Shown here piece after piece: positions 24,001 to 34,837 of a stretch of 57,338 bases of DNA; the stretch's first letter is position 1, and each line of letters starts with the position of its first letter. A model generated the notes under the pieces. The model had not been told where the DNA came from. It did no database searches and was given only the letters and a program-made list of their open reading frames with translations. Source of the stretch: Ectocarpus siliculosus (taxonomy: Eukaryota > Sar > Phaeophyceae > Ectocarpales > Ectocarpaceae); the NCBI GenBank assembly GCA_000310025.1, contig FN649739.1, positions 2,550,868 through 2,608,205 on the forward strand, read 5' to 3'. The position numbers and the translations under genes are program-made.

Positions 24001-26865
24001 TCGGTGGGGTAGGCGTGGGTGACGTGTCCCCTGCAACGAGAGGCGAGGTGCACACGAGGGCAGGGCGATACCCGACCAAAAAGGTGCATGAAGACAATGG
24101 CAGGTGATGGGTGCCGACCCATGTGCCACGCACCAAGACACTACCGCAAACTAAACATGCTCCTCACCGGAGTGACAATCGACGCTACTTTTTGCACCCA
24201 CTCGCATCAGCTGCTGGGGAGCAAGAGCGAAACAAACCTTCGCTTCCACACCTGAGAAAGAAAGACAATTATCTATGCGGGCAGCAAGAGCCACCCCCTT
24301 TTGGTGCGAGCGAGCGATCAACCTACCATCCACGATGCACGGGGCGGCGCCGGTGACCGAGCAAAGGTTGGAGATATCGGACGTACAGCAGTCGGCGCCC
24401 GTCAGGCCTCCGCCACGGTCGCTACACCTGAATGCGGGAGTGGGGGTTGGGCCGTGGTTGGTCGTTATTGGTAAACTGCCTGCTTGTCTTTCCTCCAAAA
24501 CGGACCTTCTCTACCACGAAGAACACCATCACCATCTCATCAGGTGCTATACTACCGCTGCCAGAACTCACCCGGAACCACCGCACTCCACGCATCCGGC
24601 GGAGCAGCAGTAGTCGCCCTTGAGCACGCCGTCGCACGTGAACGATCCCGAGGTGGTCGTCGTAGTCGTCGTGGGTGTCGGTGATGTGTCTCCTGCGACA
24701 AGAGGCGAGGTGTACGAGAGCAGGGCGTTGCAAGAGAAAGGGCACATGGCCCAAGCAGGAGTAGGCGAGGGATTCGGACCCATGTGCTACGCACCAAGAA
24801 ACTACCGAAAGAGAAACAAGCATTGTCGGAGGTACAATCGACGTAAAGCCACACGAAAACCTCGTGAACAAAACGTTTGCCTCCTGTATAGATATAGCAA
24901 GGACAAAAACAAAAAAAAAGACGACTGCAAAGATGTGTCGCCAGCTTCGTGTGCTTGTCCAACGAAGACAAATCAAATAGCTATTCCCACGTGTGTGGAT
25001 GGTCCGGTCAACCTTCTCCACCATTTGAATACACAACCCCTTCTAAAAAAACGTGCACATCATCATCGTCTAAACCGGCCCCCGCTCACCGTCCACGACG
25101 CACGGAGCCGAACCGCACGGCACGTTGGCGGCGGCGATGGTTGAGGTGCAGCACTCGTTCGCGGTGAGGCCGGCCCTCGAGCCGCATCCGGAGCCGCCGC
25201 ACGTACCGCACTCAGCCTGCGAGGACGAACGTGGACGACCATGGCAGCATGGGCCACGGTCAAACGTGCCAGCGGCGAGGATAACAACAAGAGCACGGCG
25301 CAAGCTCGGTGGTTGGAAAAAGCGGAGCATTTGGCGGCCAAAGGGGAAGAAGACAGGGGAGGGAGAGGGGTACCTCTCCTCAAGTCGTTTGAAAATGCAG
25401 CACTTGTCACCAGGTCCGGTTCAACTTGGAGCATGCATCTCTTCTCGAGGTTTCTATTTCGCTCCATTGAAGCGAACTGCTATCCTTGGAGCGAAGGTGC
25501 GAGAAAAAAACAGCACCTGCGGGAGGTCCTGTCGCCCCCCAAAAGCTAACTCTAGAGCAAGGCCCTGGACTGACGCGAACGGAGGAGGACGATATGTACA
25601 CGAACCCACTTCGAGCAAGCATCTCTTACCTTGGGTTCTGATACCTACTATTCCGCTCCTATGAAGCGCCCTGCTACCCTTGTGGGTAACTTCAGCCTAA
25701 GCTCCCAACACAAAAGGAAGGCCCTGGGCTGATGCAAAAAGGAGGAGACCAATACACAAACAATCTCCCAATCGATCACAACCCCCGGCCCAAGAGAACG
25801 CGCACCGAGCAGCACACGTCGCCCTGCAGGATGCCGTCGCAACCCCCGCTGCTCGCCGGCGTGGGGGAGGAGCCCTCCTCGAGGAGGCACGGAGCGGAGC
25901 CGCAGGCCTTGCCGGCGGCCAGGATGTCGGACGTGCAGCAGTCAGCGCCGGTTAGGCCGTCGCCCCGATCGCTGCACCTGTAGTGGCAGTAGAGGGTTCG
26001 GTTGGAAACAAAGAGCTTGCCAGGTTTTTCTCTCTGGGAAGTGACTTTCGTGGACCTGTCTTTATTTAACCCAGGGGTCGAAACGTGATTCTCGCGTTGT
26101 GATCTACCTGGTACCGGCTCCCGCGAGGCTTGGGCTAAAGGGTTGCTGGGGGGCACTTGAGTTCTTTCCTATTTACGAATCTGCGGGGGAGGGTTGGGCT
26201 GGAGCTCGGGCGTGTTCGGCTTACCCTGACCCCCCGCATTCTTCGCAGCCGGCGGAGCAGCAATAAATGCCCTTGAGGATGCCGTCGCAAGTCTGGCCTG
26301 TAGTCGTGTGGAGAGAGGCACGTGAGTTCCGCGGGAGTGTGGAGAAAAAATGTGTCAAGAAAAAACAATCCGTCAGTTGCGCTCCGCGTTCGACGTGATG
26401 ACTACAGTGTATTTACAAACTCTGTCCTCTCCTACTCATGGACTCTTCTTTTCTGGTCCCACTGGCCCGAATCTGTGCAAGCCTTCTATCCCGTGGCTAC
26501 GCAACTGAGAACTCAGGATGGGGGGCTTCCCTTGACGCGTTCTAGCAAGCAACCATCCAAAAACAACCGTCTTTAGTCTTCCACCGCGTAGCATGTCCTT
26601 CCTGGAAACGGTCTGGGTAGGACTTAAGTGGGGCACGACTGACTTCTAGTCTATGTGACAACCAACCAACCAACCACCATCAGGATTTTCACGATTTTTT
26701 AGGGTTCCGTCGCGGCTCGCACACGGGTGATACGAGGGATGGATGAGAACAGAGAGCACGCCGTGAATAGCACAACCCTTGCAACAGTGCCATTTTCCTT
26801 TCACTTTGTGTACCTTTGGCCACGCCGACCACAAGGAGAGCCAGAAGCACCCCAAAGCCGCGCAT
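15099..26865 (-). CDS. secreted mannuronan C5-epimerase with five N-terminal cysteine-rich modules
   Basis: Epimerises beta-D-mannuronate to alpha-L-guluronate in alginate of the cell wall. Exons, 5' to 3': 26865-26814, 26297-26225, 25977-25806, 25216-25090, 24692-24572, 24427-24327, 24030-23895, 23750-23650, 23340-23220, 23081-22981, 22426-22307, 22032-21803, 21231-21166, 20708-20562, 20156-20000, 19129-19013, 18344-18309, 18008-17895, 17107-16943, 16233-16087 and 15232-15099. They sum to 2,538 nt (845 aa plus TGA) with every phase consistent. Residues 1-18 are a signal peptide (MRGFGVLLALLVVGVAKG). Residues 20-368 hold five cysteine modules, followed by a Pro/Ser/Thr linker to about 420. 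The rest is a right-handed parallel beta-helix: GGRSFINCV, DAESYGLTWKVRG, YSYGHQGGVWTDN, YGFDPHDDSDD, GIIASKRCN, AGIFLHRSSD, CKYGIRLSLGSADND. The DPH motif (19,035-19,043) matches the catalytic site of AlgE-type epimerases. The cysteine modules may bind wall polymer (inference). The acceptor of exon 12 has an in-phase alternative 13-15 bases downstream. Confidence 0.9.
15704..15785. repeat. 41-bp tandem duplication in epimerase intron 20
   Basis: TTTATAAAATAGCGCCTAC and the following sequence occur twice with a 41-bp period and few mismatches. Confidence 0.85.
18451..18712. repeat. 146-bp tandem duplication in epimerase intron 16, with GA microsatellite
   Basis: Two copies starting GAAAGAAGAAC (18,451 and 18,597) are almost identical, separated by a GA-rich tract. 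Both contain GGTATGCTGGACGGTACAC. No coding content. Confidence 0.85.
22960..24715 (-). repeat. three near-identical, intron-inclusive copies of one module pair
   Basis: Blocks at about 22,960-23,358, 23,630-24,050 and 24,300-24,715 repeat the same two exons and the intron between them almost base for base, including the intronic stretch that reads GGGCCGTGGTTGGTCGTTAT on the plus strand. Exon starts are spaced 662 and 690 bp apart. Differences are a 6-bp CACCAT-type duplication in the inner intron of two copies, a 15-bp longer linker in the middle copy, and diverged outer introns. Confidence 0.9.
22981..26297 (-). other. five cysteine-rich modules in the epimerase N-terminus
   Basis: Each module has the spacing C-x8-CC-x3-C-x2-C-x4-C-x11-CC-x7-C-x7-C, as in CDGVLKGDYCCSAGC, VECGGSG, GGGLTGADCCTSDI and APCIVDG; module 2 deviates slightly. 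Modules 1 and 3-5 are split by an intron after GGSG (phase 2). A second phase-1 intron after VDG separates module 2 from 3, 3 from 4, and 4 from 5. Thr/Pro-rich linkers precede modules 3-5. Even cysteine number and a signal peptide suggest disulphide-bonded extracellular domains. I have the impression of similar cysteine modules in other algal secreted proteins but cannot name a Pfam family. Carbohydrate binding is an inference. Confidence 0.8.
25430..25775. repeat. diverged tandem duplication inside epimerase intron 3
   Basis: Two copies of about 190 bp share GCATCTCTT, a TTCGCTCC.TGAAGCG stretch and AGGCCCTGG.CTGA.GC with many substitutions. No coding module remains in either copy. This is an older duplication next to the recent module expansion. 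Confidence 0.55.
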
Positions 26866-26869
26866 TGTC

Positions 26870-29800
26870 GTTGAATTTCGCGCCAAAAACAAGGCCTGCA
26901 ACGACGAAAAATGGCAGGCACTGAGAAGATAAGGACGGAGAACGAGCACCACACCCGGTCACCATTTGAGGGGGTTTGTGTCCTTGTTGCGTCGTATGCG
27001 TCTCCTCCTGTACAACGCCGGCCGATGATGCGTCCTACGATGACTACTGACGGCAGGTGTAAATGCCAACGTCGAGAACAATGACAACTAAATGATTGTT
27101 TCAAAGTCGAATGTATTTTCGACGCGGAGGCATCAAGCACCAGGCGATTCTGGTCTTAGTTCTGAAAAGCCCGCCGTAACATAACCGCTTTTGCATAACC
27201 GCTTTTGACACGACACCATGCAGAGGATTCACCGGAAAAGCGCGTGCGTGTGTGTTGGGTACTTCGCTAATTGTTACATATCCAAACAAAGCAGGCAGGA
27301 CGGGACGACAAAATAAATCACCCGGCCGACTGGCGGGAAAGCCGCAATAAAAAATCCGAAGCACACACCACCTACAGTATCACCTGACTCTTGTGAGGGG
27401 AAACAAGGAAGGGTGGATATAGTCCTTGAGAGATGGATGCATGCACGGCTTGACGGGTTGTGTGCCCTTGATCCACAATGATTAATCGTGTCGGAATGGG
27501 ACGTTCATGCTGGAGAGAGAGGTCGTAGGCAGAGCGCCTCAGCCAAGAGGGCACGCGGATTGAAAAGCAAGACGAAATACACCAACGGAAGCACAGCCAG
27601 GCACAACCCACAAACTGCCGTCAAGGACCAACGAGAGGAGGCGGGGGTCTACTCTAGTTGGATTTAGTACTAGTGTAGTAAAAATGAAAAAATACAGGAA
27701 ATGAAATAATACAGGATATAACAAATAGCCATGTATATGCAGAGGAGAGGGGGTCCCTGTTTAGTGCCAGTTGAATCGCGTCCATGCCCGTTATAGTGCC
27801 GGTGTTTTCGGCGGGCACATACTGAATTCCAAGTCATTGTCGTCAGTACTTTGAATTGAATAGTGCCGGTCCGGTATAGTGCTGCCGGTGGATTTTCTAG
27901 GCACGCACCGGCACTAAACAGGAACCCCCTCTGTACAGCAATAACAAGGACGGTCGGCCATGACTGAACCTACATGCACACCGCCGTTGTTGTATGGGTT
28001 TCGGACTGCGATCAGCAAACGAAAAAACAAACTGGTATTATTTTTATGGTCGAGGGGTGGGGGCGTGGTAGTGTATCTCCAACATTATGCGTACTTCGAA
28101 GTATAATATTTCAACTGGTTGGGTTGGCACATACAACTGCTCACCACAGCGGGGTATTTGTCATGTTCTAACTTGTTCGGTGTATTTGGCTAGCCAAAAA
28201 CAACTGATTAGTTGGGTCTTGCATTGCATCCACAGCATGCAGTCTAGTATCTCTCGGGGTAATCTCTGACTTGCGACAAGAAGACAGGAGTGAGTGGTTA
28301 CAAGACGCGATCGTCCCTTTTTGACGCACAGCTCACGGACGATGATGTGTGGGTCTCCCCCCGATGTAGATTGGCTCATCATCAATAGATGACAAGTGTG
28401 TAATCACCACTGGTGTGGCACGTTCTGTCTTTGCATAGAACACGGTTGTTCCGTCTCAAACATCGTCCCTCTCTCTGGCGAATTTGTCGTGACTGGCGTC
28501 ATAAATGACCCTTCACAACGACGACCAGTATGTACTTCAACATAGCCCTCTCTCGGAACCTCACAAACGCATGTATGTACGCTACACTGCCGTGTACCTG
28601 CCGCCTCTGTGTACTTTCGAGGCCCGCCGCGTCCGTCCGTGATTTGGGAATCTAACTTTTGGACACGGCAAGATTTATTTGTCTTCAAATAATCCGGGCA
28701 CAACTTGGCACAACAACAGGTTTTTTTGTTTTACCGGCCGCTCATTCATGCATTTCATCTGTAGACTTCGTGGACAAATTAGCCTATAAGTCTTGCACCT
28801 CGGCCCTCTCTACTGGTTGGATACTCTGGTCATCATGCAGGATTGAGATAGAACCCTTCCTTGCGGTCGTGACAACAACTGCTGTCAAAGATACACTACA
28901 GTTTTTTTTGCTGACACAGCAGACGCCCCGCCAGCGCGGGTTTTTGCCCGCAACAGTAGTAACAACAGGAGAAGAAGTGACAGATGCAACATTTTCGTTT
29001 GCACTTTTTAGTCTCTCTCCTCTCTCTCCCTCAACTCCTTCGCACGATTGGCATGGGGGGTGTTCATGTGGTGGTGCGGGTTCTGGGCGAGGCGACATTA
29101 ACACCTGGGTTGCAAGGACTTGCGGCGCGCGTATGCATCACGCGCCGGACCATCACACAAGAAAAAGACTAACGACACCCACCAGGCACAGGACCTGCTT
29201 CCGTGCACAGAACAGAGCAAGAGTCAGTTCTTTTTCAAATAAATGCACACCATCTGCAAATCTGATGGTGCATCAATCTTCGGCTATCATCGCCGGTCGG
29301 TGGTAGCGTTTGTGCATATCTGCGGAGCTGCTGTGGGCAACAACACCCGTTGCACCTGCGAGCACCAAGCCCGGCCGCCGTATCCTGCGAGCGCACGCTA
29401 GTACTACCTACCGATGCAGACGACGCAAACGGCCTATGTCCATAATAGCATAATAACCGCCCTGCCTGGCGTTCCTCACCGCGGTGATGATGGGTACACT
29501 TGTTGTAGGATGCGATCACGGGTGTGGATGTGGTGTGCTCGTAGAGCAGCAGCAGTAGTAGCTGTTCCTCCGCACGGATCCGGCGGGGGAGAGTTGACCG
29601 ATGAGCAGGCAGGGTGCTGTTGCAGCTAGCTGCCTGGGGGAAATGTGATGTGATGATGATGATGTGAAATGTTTCTTGGTGGCTGGTAGGGGAACAAGGA
29701 TATATGTCTCTCTCTATTTCGCCCACAGGTCACGGAAAGAATAATGAAATCAGTCCTCCTGGAATCTAAATCTTTACAATTGATGATGATACAGTTTGTT

Positions 29801-30215
29801 TTTTCGCATTCGAAAATGTCCCGAAAAAAAATCATATCGTCAGTGGGTGGGCCTCGGCCAGTTGTTTGTTTGTTAGTATTTGATACCCCGCGGTCTGCTT
29901 CACTCACTGGCCTCTCACAGAGTTTTTTTTTCTTTTTTGTAGAATCCCTTGCGAAAGCTTCAACCTTGAACAAAAAACTTTGTATGTTGTTGTCGTTTGT
30001 TTGTTTCTGCTTGCTTTGTTCGATAATAATGACGAAGACGATGACGATGATGCAACCAGCTGCCCTGCTGTTGTTGTTGTTGTCTCTTCGCATTAATTAT
30101 TATTTGCCACCATCATCATCATCGCGGACGGTGTGTGATGTTGATTGATTAATTGTGATTAATTAAATTACGCGTGCGTGTTCCCCGCGCCGTCTGCATA
30201 GTAATATACACTTCT
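26870..30215. other. intergenic region upstream of the epimerase gene
   Basis: Contains the 187-bp MITE at 27,746 and presumably the epimerase promoter just above 26,865, where no clear TATA box was seen. Longer open frames (for example plus 28,659-29,306) show no domain and are probably chance. Confidence 0.5.
27746..27932. mobile_element. 187-bp MITE with 23-bp terminal inverted repeats
   Basis: Left end AGAGGGGGTCCCTGTTTAG and right end complement AGAGGGGGTTCCTGTTTAG continue to GTGCC; the 23-bp arms have one mismatch. The interior holds further TAGTGCCGG units and no ORF. No clear target-site duplication. Confidence 0.8.
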
Positions 30216-30220
30216 TCTAC

Positions 30221-30519
30221 TATGTAATGGAGCAACTAGTGTATTTGCATTGTACGGGCGTTTCATGAACGTTGTATGAGCGCTTATTAGATATTTTGAA
30301 TTTTCTTTGGATATGGATATTTGGCGACGTTGAGGGGTATTGAAGTAGCTTGAAGGAAGATCAAAATCCCAGCCCCGCTCTCTCACTCTCCGAGTGGGCG
30401 CTGAGCGGACCTGGTCTAAGAAGGCTAAACAAGAGATCAAACAACAACTGTGAGTACCCGAAGCCAGGAGCAACGAGCTTGCTCCCTTCCCTCTTTTATT
30501 TCTCTGTTCCCCCATAACA
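30221..30519 (+). mobile_element. solo LTR (copy 1 of the LTR family)
   Basis: Starts TATGTAATGGAGCAACTAG and ends CCCCCATAACA, with near-palindromic termini. It is flanked on both sides by TCTAC (30,216-30,220 and 30,520-30,524), the expected 5-bp target duplication. The body matches 50,716-51,011 closely. No internal domain is attached, so it is a recombined solo LTR. Confidence 0.85.
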
Positions 30520-30637
30520 TCTACATACTACATACATGCATACACACATACGCTACAGATTGATCTACCAAACAAAGTAGTACCAAGTGTCAATCAATTT
30601 CCATCTATCTACAGCTAGCTACATTTTTTTTTTTTGT

Positions 30638-30770
30638 CTTCACTTCAAATCACCAGCAGCCCGTGGTCACAGAGAAGAGCCCCTCTCTCCCTTCCTGCGG
30701 TACCTTGCCTTCGATTTTTAATGCGAGAATAATAGTTCAGCACTCTCTTCCCTCTTCCCTCTGTGTACAC
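30638..30770 (+). repeat. dispersed repeat, copy 2 (copy 1 at 4,259-4,425)
   Basis: Same order of blocks as copy 1: a T tract, CTTCACTTCAAATCA, CCGTGGTCAC, TACCTTGCCTTCGATTTTTA and a CT-rich end. Confidence 0.6.
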
Positions 30771-30859
30771 ACGAACTACTAGCTAGCGCTATCCACTAAC
30801 TAGGTAGGCCAGGAGCGGCGAGAGAAAAACCCACGTTGCAAGAAAAGCTCGCTTACGCC

Positions 30860-30935
30860 GGGATTCGAACCCCTGACCTGACCTCTCTCTACTAAAAGGT
30901 TTCGAGGTTACCAACTGGTGGATCCACTGGGTGGG
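30860..30935 (-). repeat. tRNA-like sequence, probably SINE head or tRNA pseudogene
   Basis: The minus strand has a perfect B-box (GGTTCGAATCC) and, about 40 nt upstream, a degenerate A-box (CCACCAGTTGGT). The acceptor strands do not pair and the T stem has mismatches, so a functional tRNA is unlikely. Confidence 0.45.
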
Positions 30936-31258
30936 GCGACTGCGCGGCTACATACATACAATAAATAGCTATACTATATATTATATAGATAGATGATACG
31001 TCGACATGCATGCATGCACAGATAGATGCACAGCAAGCAGCAACAACAAGAATGAATGTTAGTACGGTGTCACATGACACACTGTGTCACGCCGCTACCT
31101 TCTTCATGGCATTTTCGCCCGATGATGTTCTTACAATTATTGTATTATTATGTCGTTGTCGGTCATCCATGTGTGTGTGTGTGCCGTTGGACTAAAAAAA
31201 AAAACACATGCATGCTCCGTATTCTTAGGGTACAACAAGTAGTAGGTCTTAACGAAGT

Positions 31259-32105
31259 AATCAGATCTCGAAATCACATTTATTTATTTCGATGTAATAA
31301 GAATACAACAAGAAAGAGTCGGATCTACCCAAATCCGGACGGAAATGAATGGTGGTGTGTCTTTTTTTCTGTTTTTTTAGCGGCAGATGATCTGTCAAGT
31401 GGAACGAGTCTCTGCAGTCCACCGCGAACAACCCGAGAGGTCCGCCGTTTGCCAACTACCAGATTGCTGTTGTGACGTACGTGCTGTTGTGACGTGGCCG
31501 CACCACATGGGGAGCTATCGCTCCCGAGAAGAACGCACCAACGCGTACTACGTACTACATGGCCTCTGTGCGGTACTGACACGACGTCTATGCATGTGAG
31601 ACTTTGAATCGAGCCGCGTCCGACGGAAAGCCACCAATTCGTCTTTGCAATTAATTGAGGTTCGACAACCCACGGGAGATTGCCCCACAGACCAACACAC
31701 CCCACACACGTTTGTTTTTCTTCGGCGCCAGTCACGTGGAACAACGATGCGCAGTCACCCTCCCTTTAGGTTGGCTTTGTTATGCTCTCTCTCTCCTTTG
31801 TGCTCGGCGGTGGATGGAGTTCGTGTGGATGGGGCTAGGTGTGGGCACGCGCCGTGCATGCATAGACCGCTAAAAATAAAATGTCCGAACTTAGTTTCGG
31901 TTCAACCAAATCTGGATCTGATTAAATGATTTCACCATTTATTTTTCAGATAGATCCCGATTTGGTTTTGGGTCGTCCTGTTTTAAGTCGTAAAGAGGAG
32001 ACTGGCGGAAGAACGTTTTGTTTGCCAAATCAATCAAAAATAGAGTTCTTTGGATCTTCCGGTCTTATCACCAAATCTGAATGTATGTGATTTCGAGATC
32101 TGATT
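31259..32105. mobile_element. 847-bp element with perfect 21-bp terminal inverted repeats
   Basis: AATCAGATCTCGAAATCACA (plus one more T) at 31,259-31,279 recurs as its exact complement at 32,085-32,105. Internally ACCAAATCTGGATCT pairs with a copy of its complement near 31,950-31,970. No transposase frame was seen, so it would be non-autonomous. Flanks show no obvious target duplication. Confidence 0.7.
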
Positions 32106-32624
32106 CCTGCGTGAAGACCGGCCCTTCCGTAGTACGTACGTGAGATCTTTACGCCGCCGATGATGGTCGGACAGACAGGAAGGACGAGGAGGAGGGCGGT
32201 CCGTTCATCGTTGAGGTTGAATTTCATTATTCCTTAATTTTGAGACAAGAAGTCATCGTGTCTTCTGAGGAAGATCATCTGGGGACGGTTCGCAAAGAAC
32301 CAACCACCGTCAGTCGTCAGTCAGACTATTATTACTGCGAGAGAGAAGAAGTGGTTGGTCTGTTCGGGTAATAGAAAGCGTCAACAACACCCCCCCGCGC
32401 GGTTTGTTCTTCCGTTTTCCTGCGGCCCACTTCCTGGGCCACACTACTACTTTACTACTGCTGCTTGCTGTTGGTCGTGGGAATTTCCACAGGGAGGGGG
32501 GGAGCTCGATCCCACAGATCAGATGCTCTCTCTCTTGCACCCATAACATATCTCGAAATTACCCCGAAAAGAGGTATGTGTAGCATACTATACATACATA
32601 CATACTGTAGCATTTCATCGGGGA

Positions 32625-32822
32625 TCGCACCGGTCGGTCGGATAGATCGCACCGGGGTGCCTTGAACATTCTAAACGAAATGATTTAATTGTATTTATTT
32701 CCGCACCGGGGTCGGAGAGTGAGATGTCACCGGTCGGTCTCGGAGAGATGGCATAGGGGTGCGATAAAAAACCAAATGGAAAAAACATTTTTTAAAACGA
32801 TCGCACCCGGTGCCAACTCTCC
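32625..32822. repeat. cluster of GCACCGG-type motifs
   Basis: GATCGCACCGG and close variants (CGCACCGGGGT, TCACCGGTCGGT, GATCGCACCCGGTG) occur five times in 200 bp, some with a following GTCGGAGAG. Function unknown. Confidence 0.45.
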
Positions 32823-34112
32823 GACTAATAGTATTAGTATATTATTACGGTAGCAAAATGTAGTCATAGATAGGTAGGTGCTATGCATACGGTACCACCA
32901 TGTTATGTCGGCGAAAACGGCACAGAATTGACCCGAATCGAATTATTACTGCCTGTATAGTTATTATCCCGTTATCCCGAAGTATCATGTGTACTTCGCT
33001 TGCTCGCCAATTTCCGCGAGCCAATTACTTGTTGTATTGTACAGTAGTAGTTGAGCGCTTATTATTAGACAGTTTCGGAACCAAAAAAAAGCTGAAATAA
33101 GGAAATATATTTTGAGTTAAGCCATCTTTCTGAGGATCGTTCCTGACAGTCTCGCCAGAACATATATAAGGGAAAAATAATCAGATTTAACAGCGGAGGG
33201 AGGCTCGTTTTGTGGAAAATTTTGCCAACTTTTCGATTTAGCAGCATTCTTTGAAATAACACATCAGGCACCACACACAACACATCATCAGGCACCACCC
33301 ACACGCACACACACAGTCTGCAAGAGCATGTCCAGCGGCCGCCCAAATAAAACCCAGCGCCCAGCGCAAAGGCGCTGGAGTTGGCGCGCCACCAACACAG
33401 AAAGGGGGAGGCTGCACGGTCAGAAAACCAAGTTGGGGTTGGTTGTTGCGCGGCTTTAGGTCAGCAACACGCGCCCGTCACACACAGGTTGAAGCAAGGA
33501 AGGGGGAGAAAGAGCGCCGGAACGAACCGCGGCAACCGACGACGTAGTGGAGGTGGCAGCACCGCCAGCAAAGGGCAGAGAGGAGGAAGAGCACGTAGTG
33601 GCCTTCTGGTGACGCGCCGCAAGAGTATTCTCTGCTTCTACTTGATTGAGAGAGCGTGTTTGACTTCGATGTGCCCCCGCCCCCCCAAAACACCCTCCTC
33701 CTCTCCCCAACGCTTGAAATGCGATACACAGTACTACTGCGTACAGGGCTGCCGGGCAGTATGTATGTGTACTTCCTGTCGCTGTTCTGGTGCGAGTTCG
33801 TGTGCTGGGGTTGAGGGGGCAACACAGACACGCACACGCATGCATGCACGCACACTCAACAGCAGTGGGAGCGCGGTGATCAGGGTGCAGCTGTCACGCA
33901 GCGCACCACAAAAAAACAGCAGTACCTGTGAACAGGGGAAGTTCGTTGGGTGCCTGTCGTCCCACAGCCAATCGCATGAAGCCGCCTTAAATCGGATAAT
34001 ATTCGCCTGCAGGAAGTTTCCAGGAAACTTTCTTATTATCTCAAAATCTGTTTCCTCATCTATCTTAGCAAATAAATTTGGAGCCCCAGTCCGAAACAGT
34101 TAATTAACTGTG

Positions 34113-34377
34113 TATTATTATTGGGTATTTTGAATTTCTTTGGATATGGACATTTGGCGTCGTTGAGGGGTATTGAAGTAGCTTGAAGGAAGATCAAAAA
34201 AATCTCAGCCCCGCTCCCTCACTCTCCGAGTGGTGGGCGCTGAGCGGACCTGCCTGGTCTAAGAAGGCTAAAACAAGAGATCAAACAACAACTAATATTA
34301 ACTGTACTGTGAGTACCCAAGCCAGGAGCAACGAACTTGCTCCCTTCCCTCCTTTATTTCTCTGTTCCTCCATGACA
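34113..34377 (+). mobile_element. 5'-truncated LTR (copy 2 of the LTR family)
   Basis: From TATTTTGAATTTCTTTGG onward it matches the LTRs at 30,221 and 50,716, ending CTCCATGACA. The first 60 or so bases are missing or replaced. Small insertions (GTGG, GCCT, TAATATTAACTG) separate it from the other copies. Just after its end, TGGCGTCGTCTGGC could be a tRNA primer site; if so, this is the 5' LTR of the 41.9-50.3 kb element. Confidence 0.65.
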
Positions 34378-34837
34378 GACATTGTGGCGTCGTCTGGCAT
34401 TTGGACACCGGTCCTTCGTTTCGGTGTTTCGGTGCTCATCGTTCGCGTGAACGTCTCGCATTTTAGCCCTCTCGATTTTTTTTAGTTACCTGGTTTTAGA
34501 GAGGGCACGGTTTTGCTCTCTCTGACTCACTCGGTGAGGCACTTTTTTGTTTTGACGTGGGCGTTTGCTCCGCGGTCGTGTGTGCGCGACGGGCGTTTGC
34601 TCCGGTTGTGTGCGCGACGGGCGTACAGGCCCCATGCGCGAGGGCTTCCCCTCGCATGGCTTTGTGTTCACCAAGGGACGGCTTGGTGGACGCTGGCCCT
34701 TCTTTCCCCATTTGCTCGGCAAACATTCTCGCGTAGGATTGATTGCTCTCCATCAATCTAGAAATTCTTCGACCTTGTGCATGACGTGCACATGTTACAA
34801 AAGACATGCCCCTTTTTGCTCCCAAGACTGTTCGTGT

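Noticed and set aside
22960-24715. CRISPR-like or satellite array
   Set aside because: The repeated blocks are coding exons with their introns, spaced about 660-690 bp; not a short-repeat array.
28659-29306. Plus-strand 215-codon frame
   Set aside because: Low-complexity, no motif, no splice context; probably chance.
30860-30935. Functional tRNA gene
   Set aside because: A good B-box, but the acceptor strands do not pair and the T stem has mismatches; kept only as a tRNA-like repeat.
33381-34103. Plus-strand 240-codon frame
   Set aside because: Arg/Ser/Gly-rich without any motif, ending beside the truncated LTR; an equally long minus frame covers the same GC-rich DNA.
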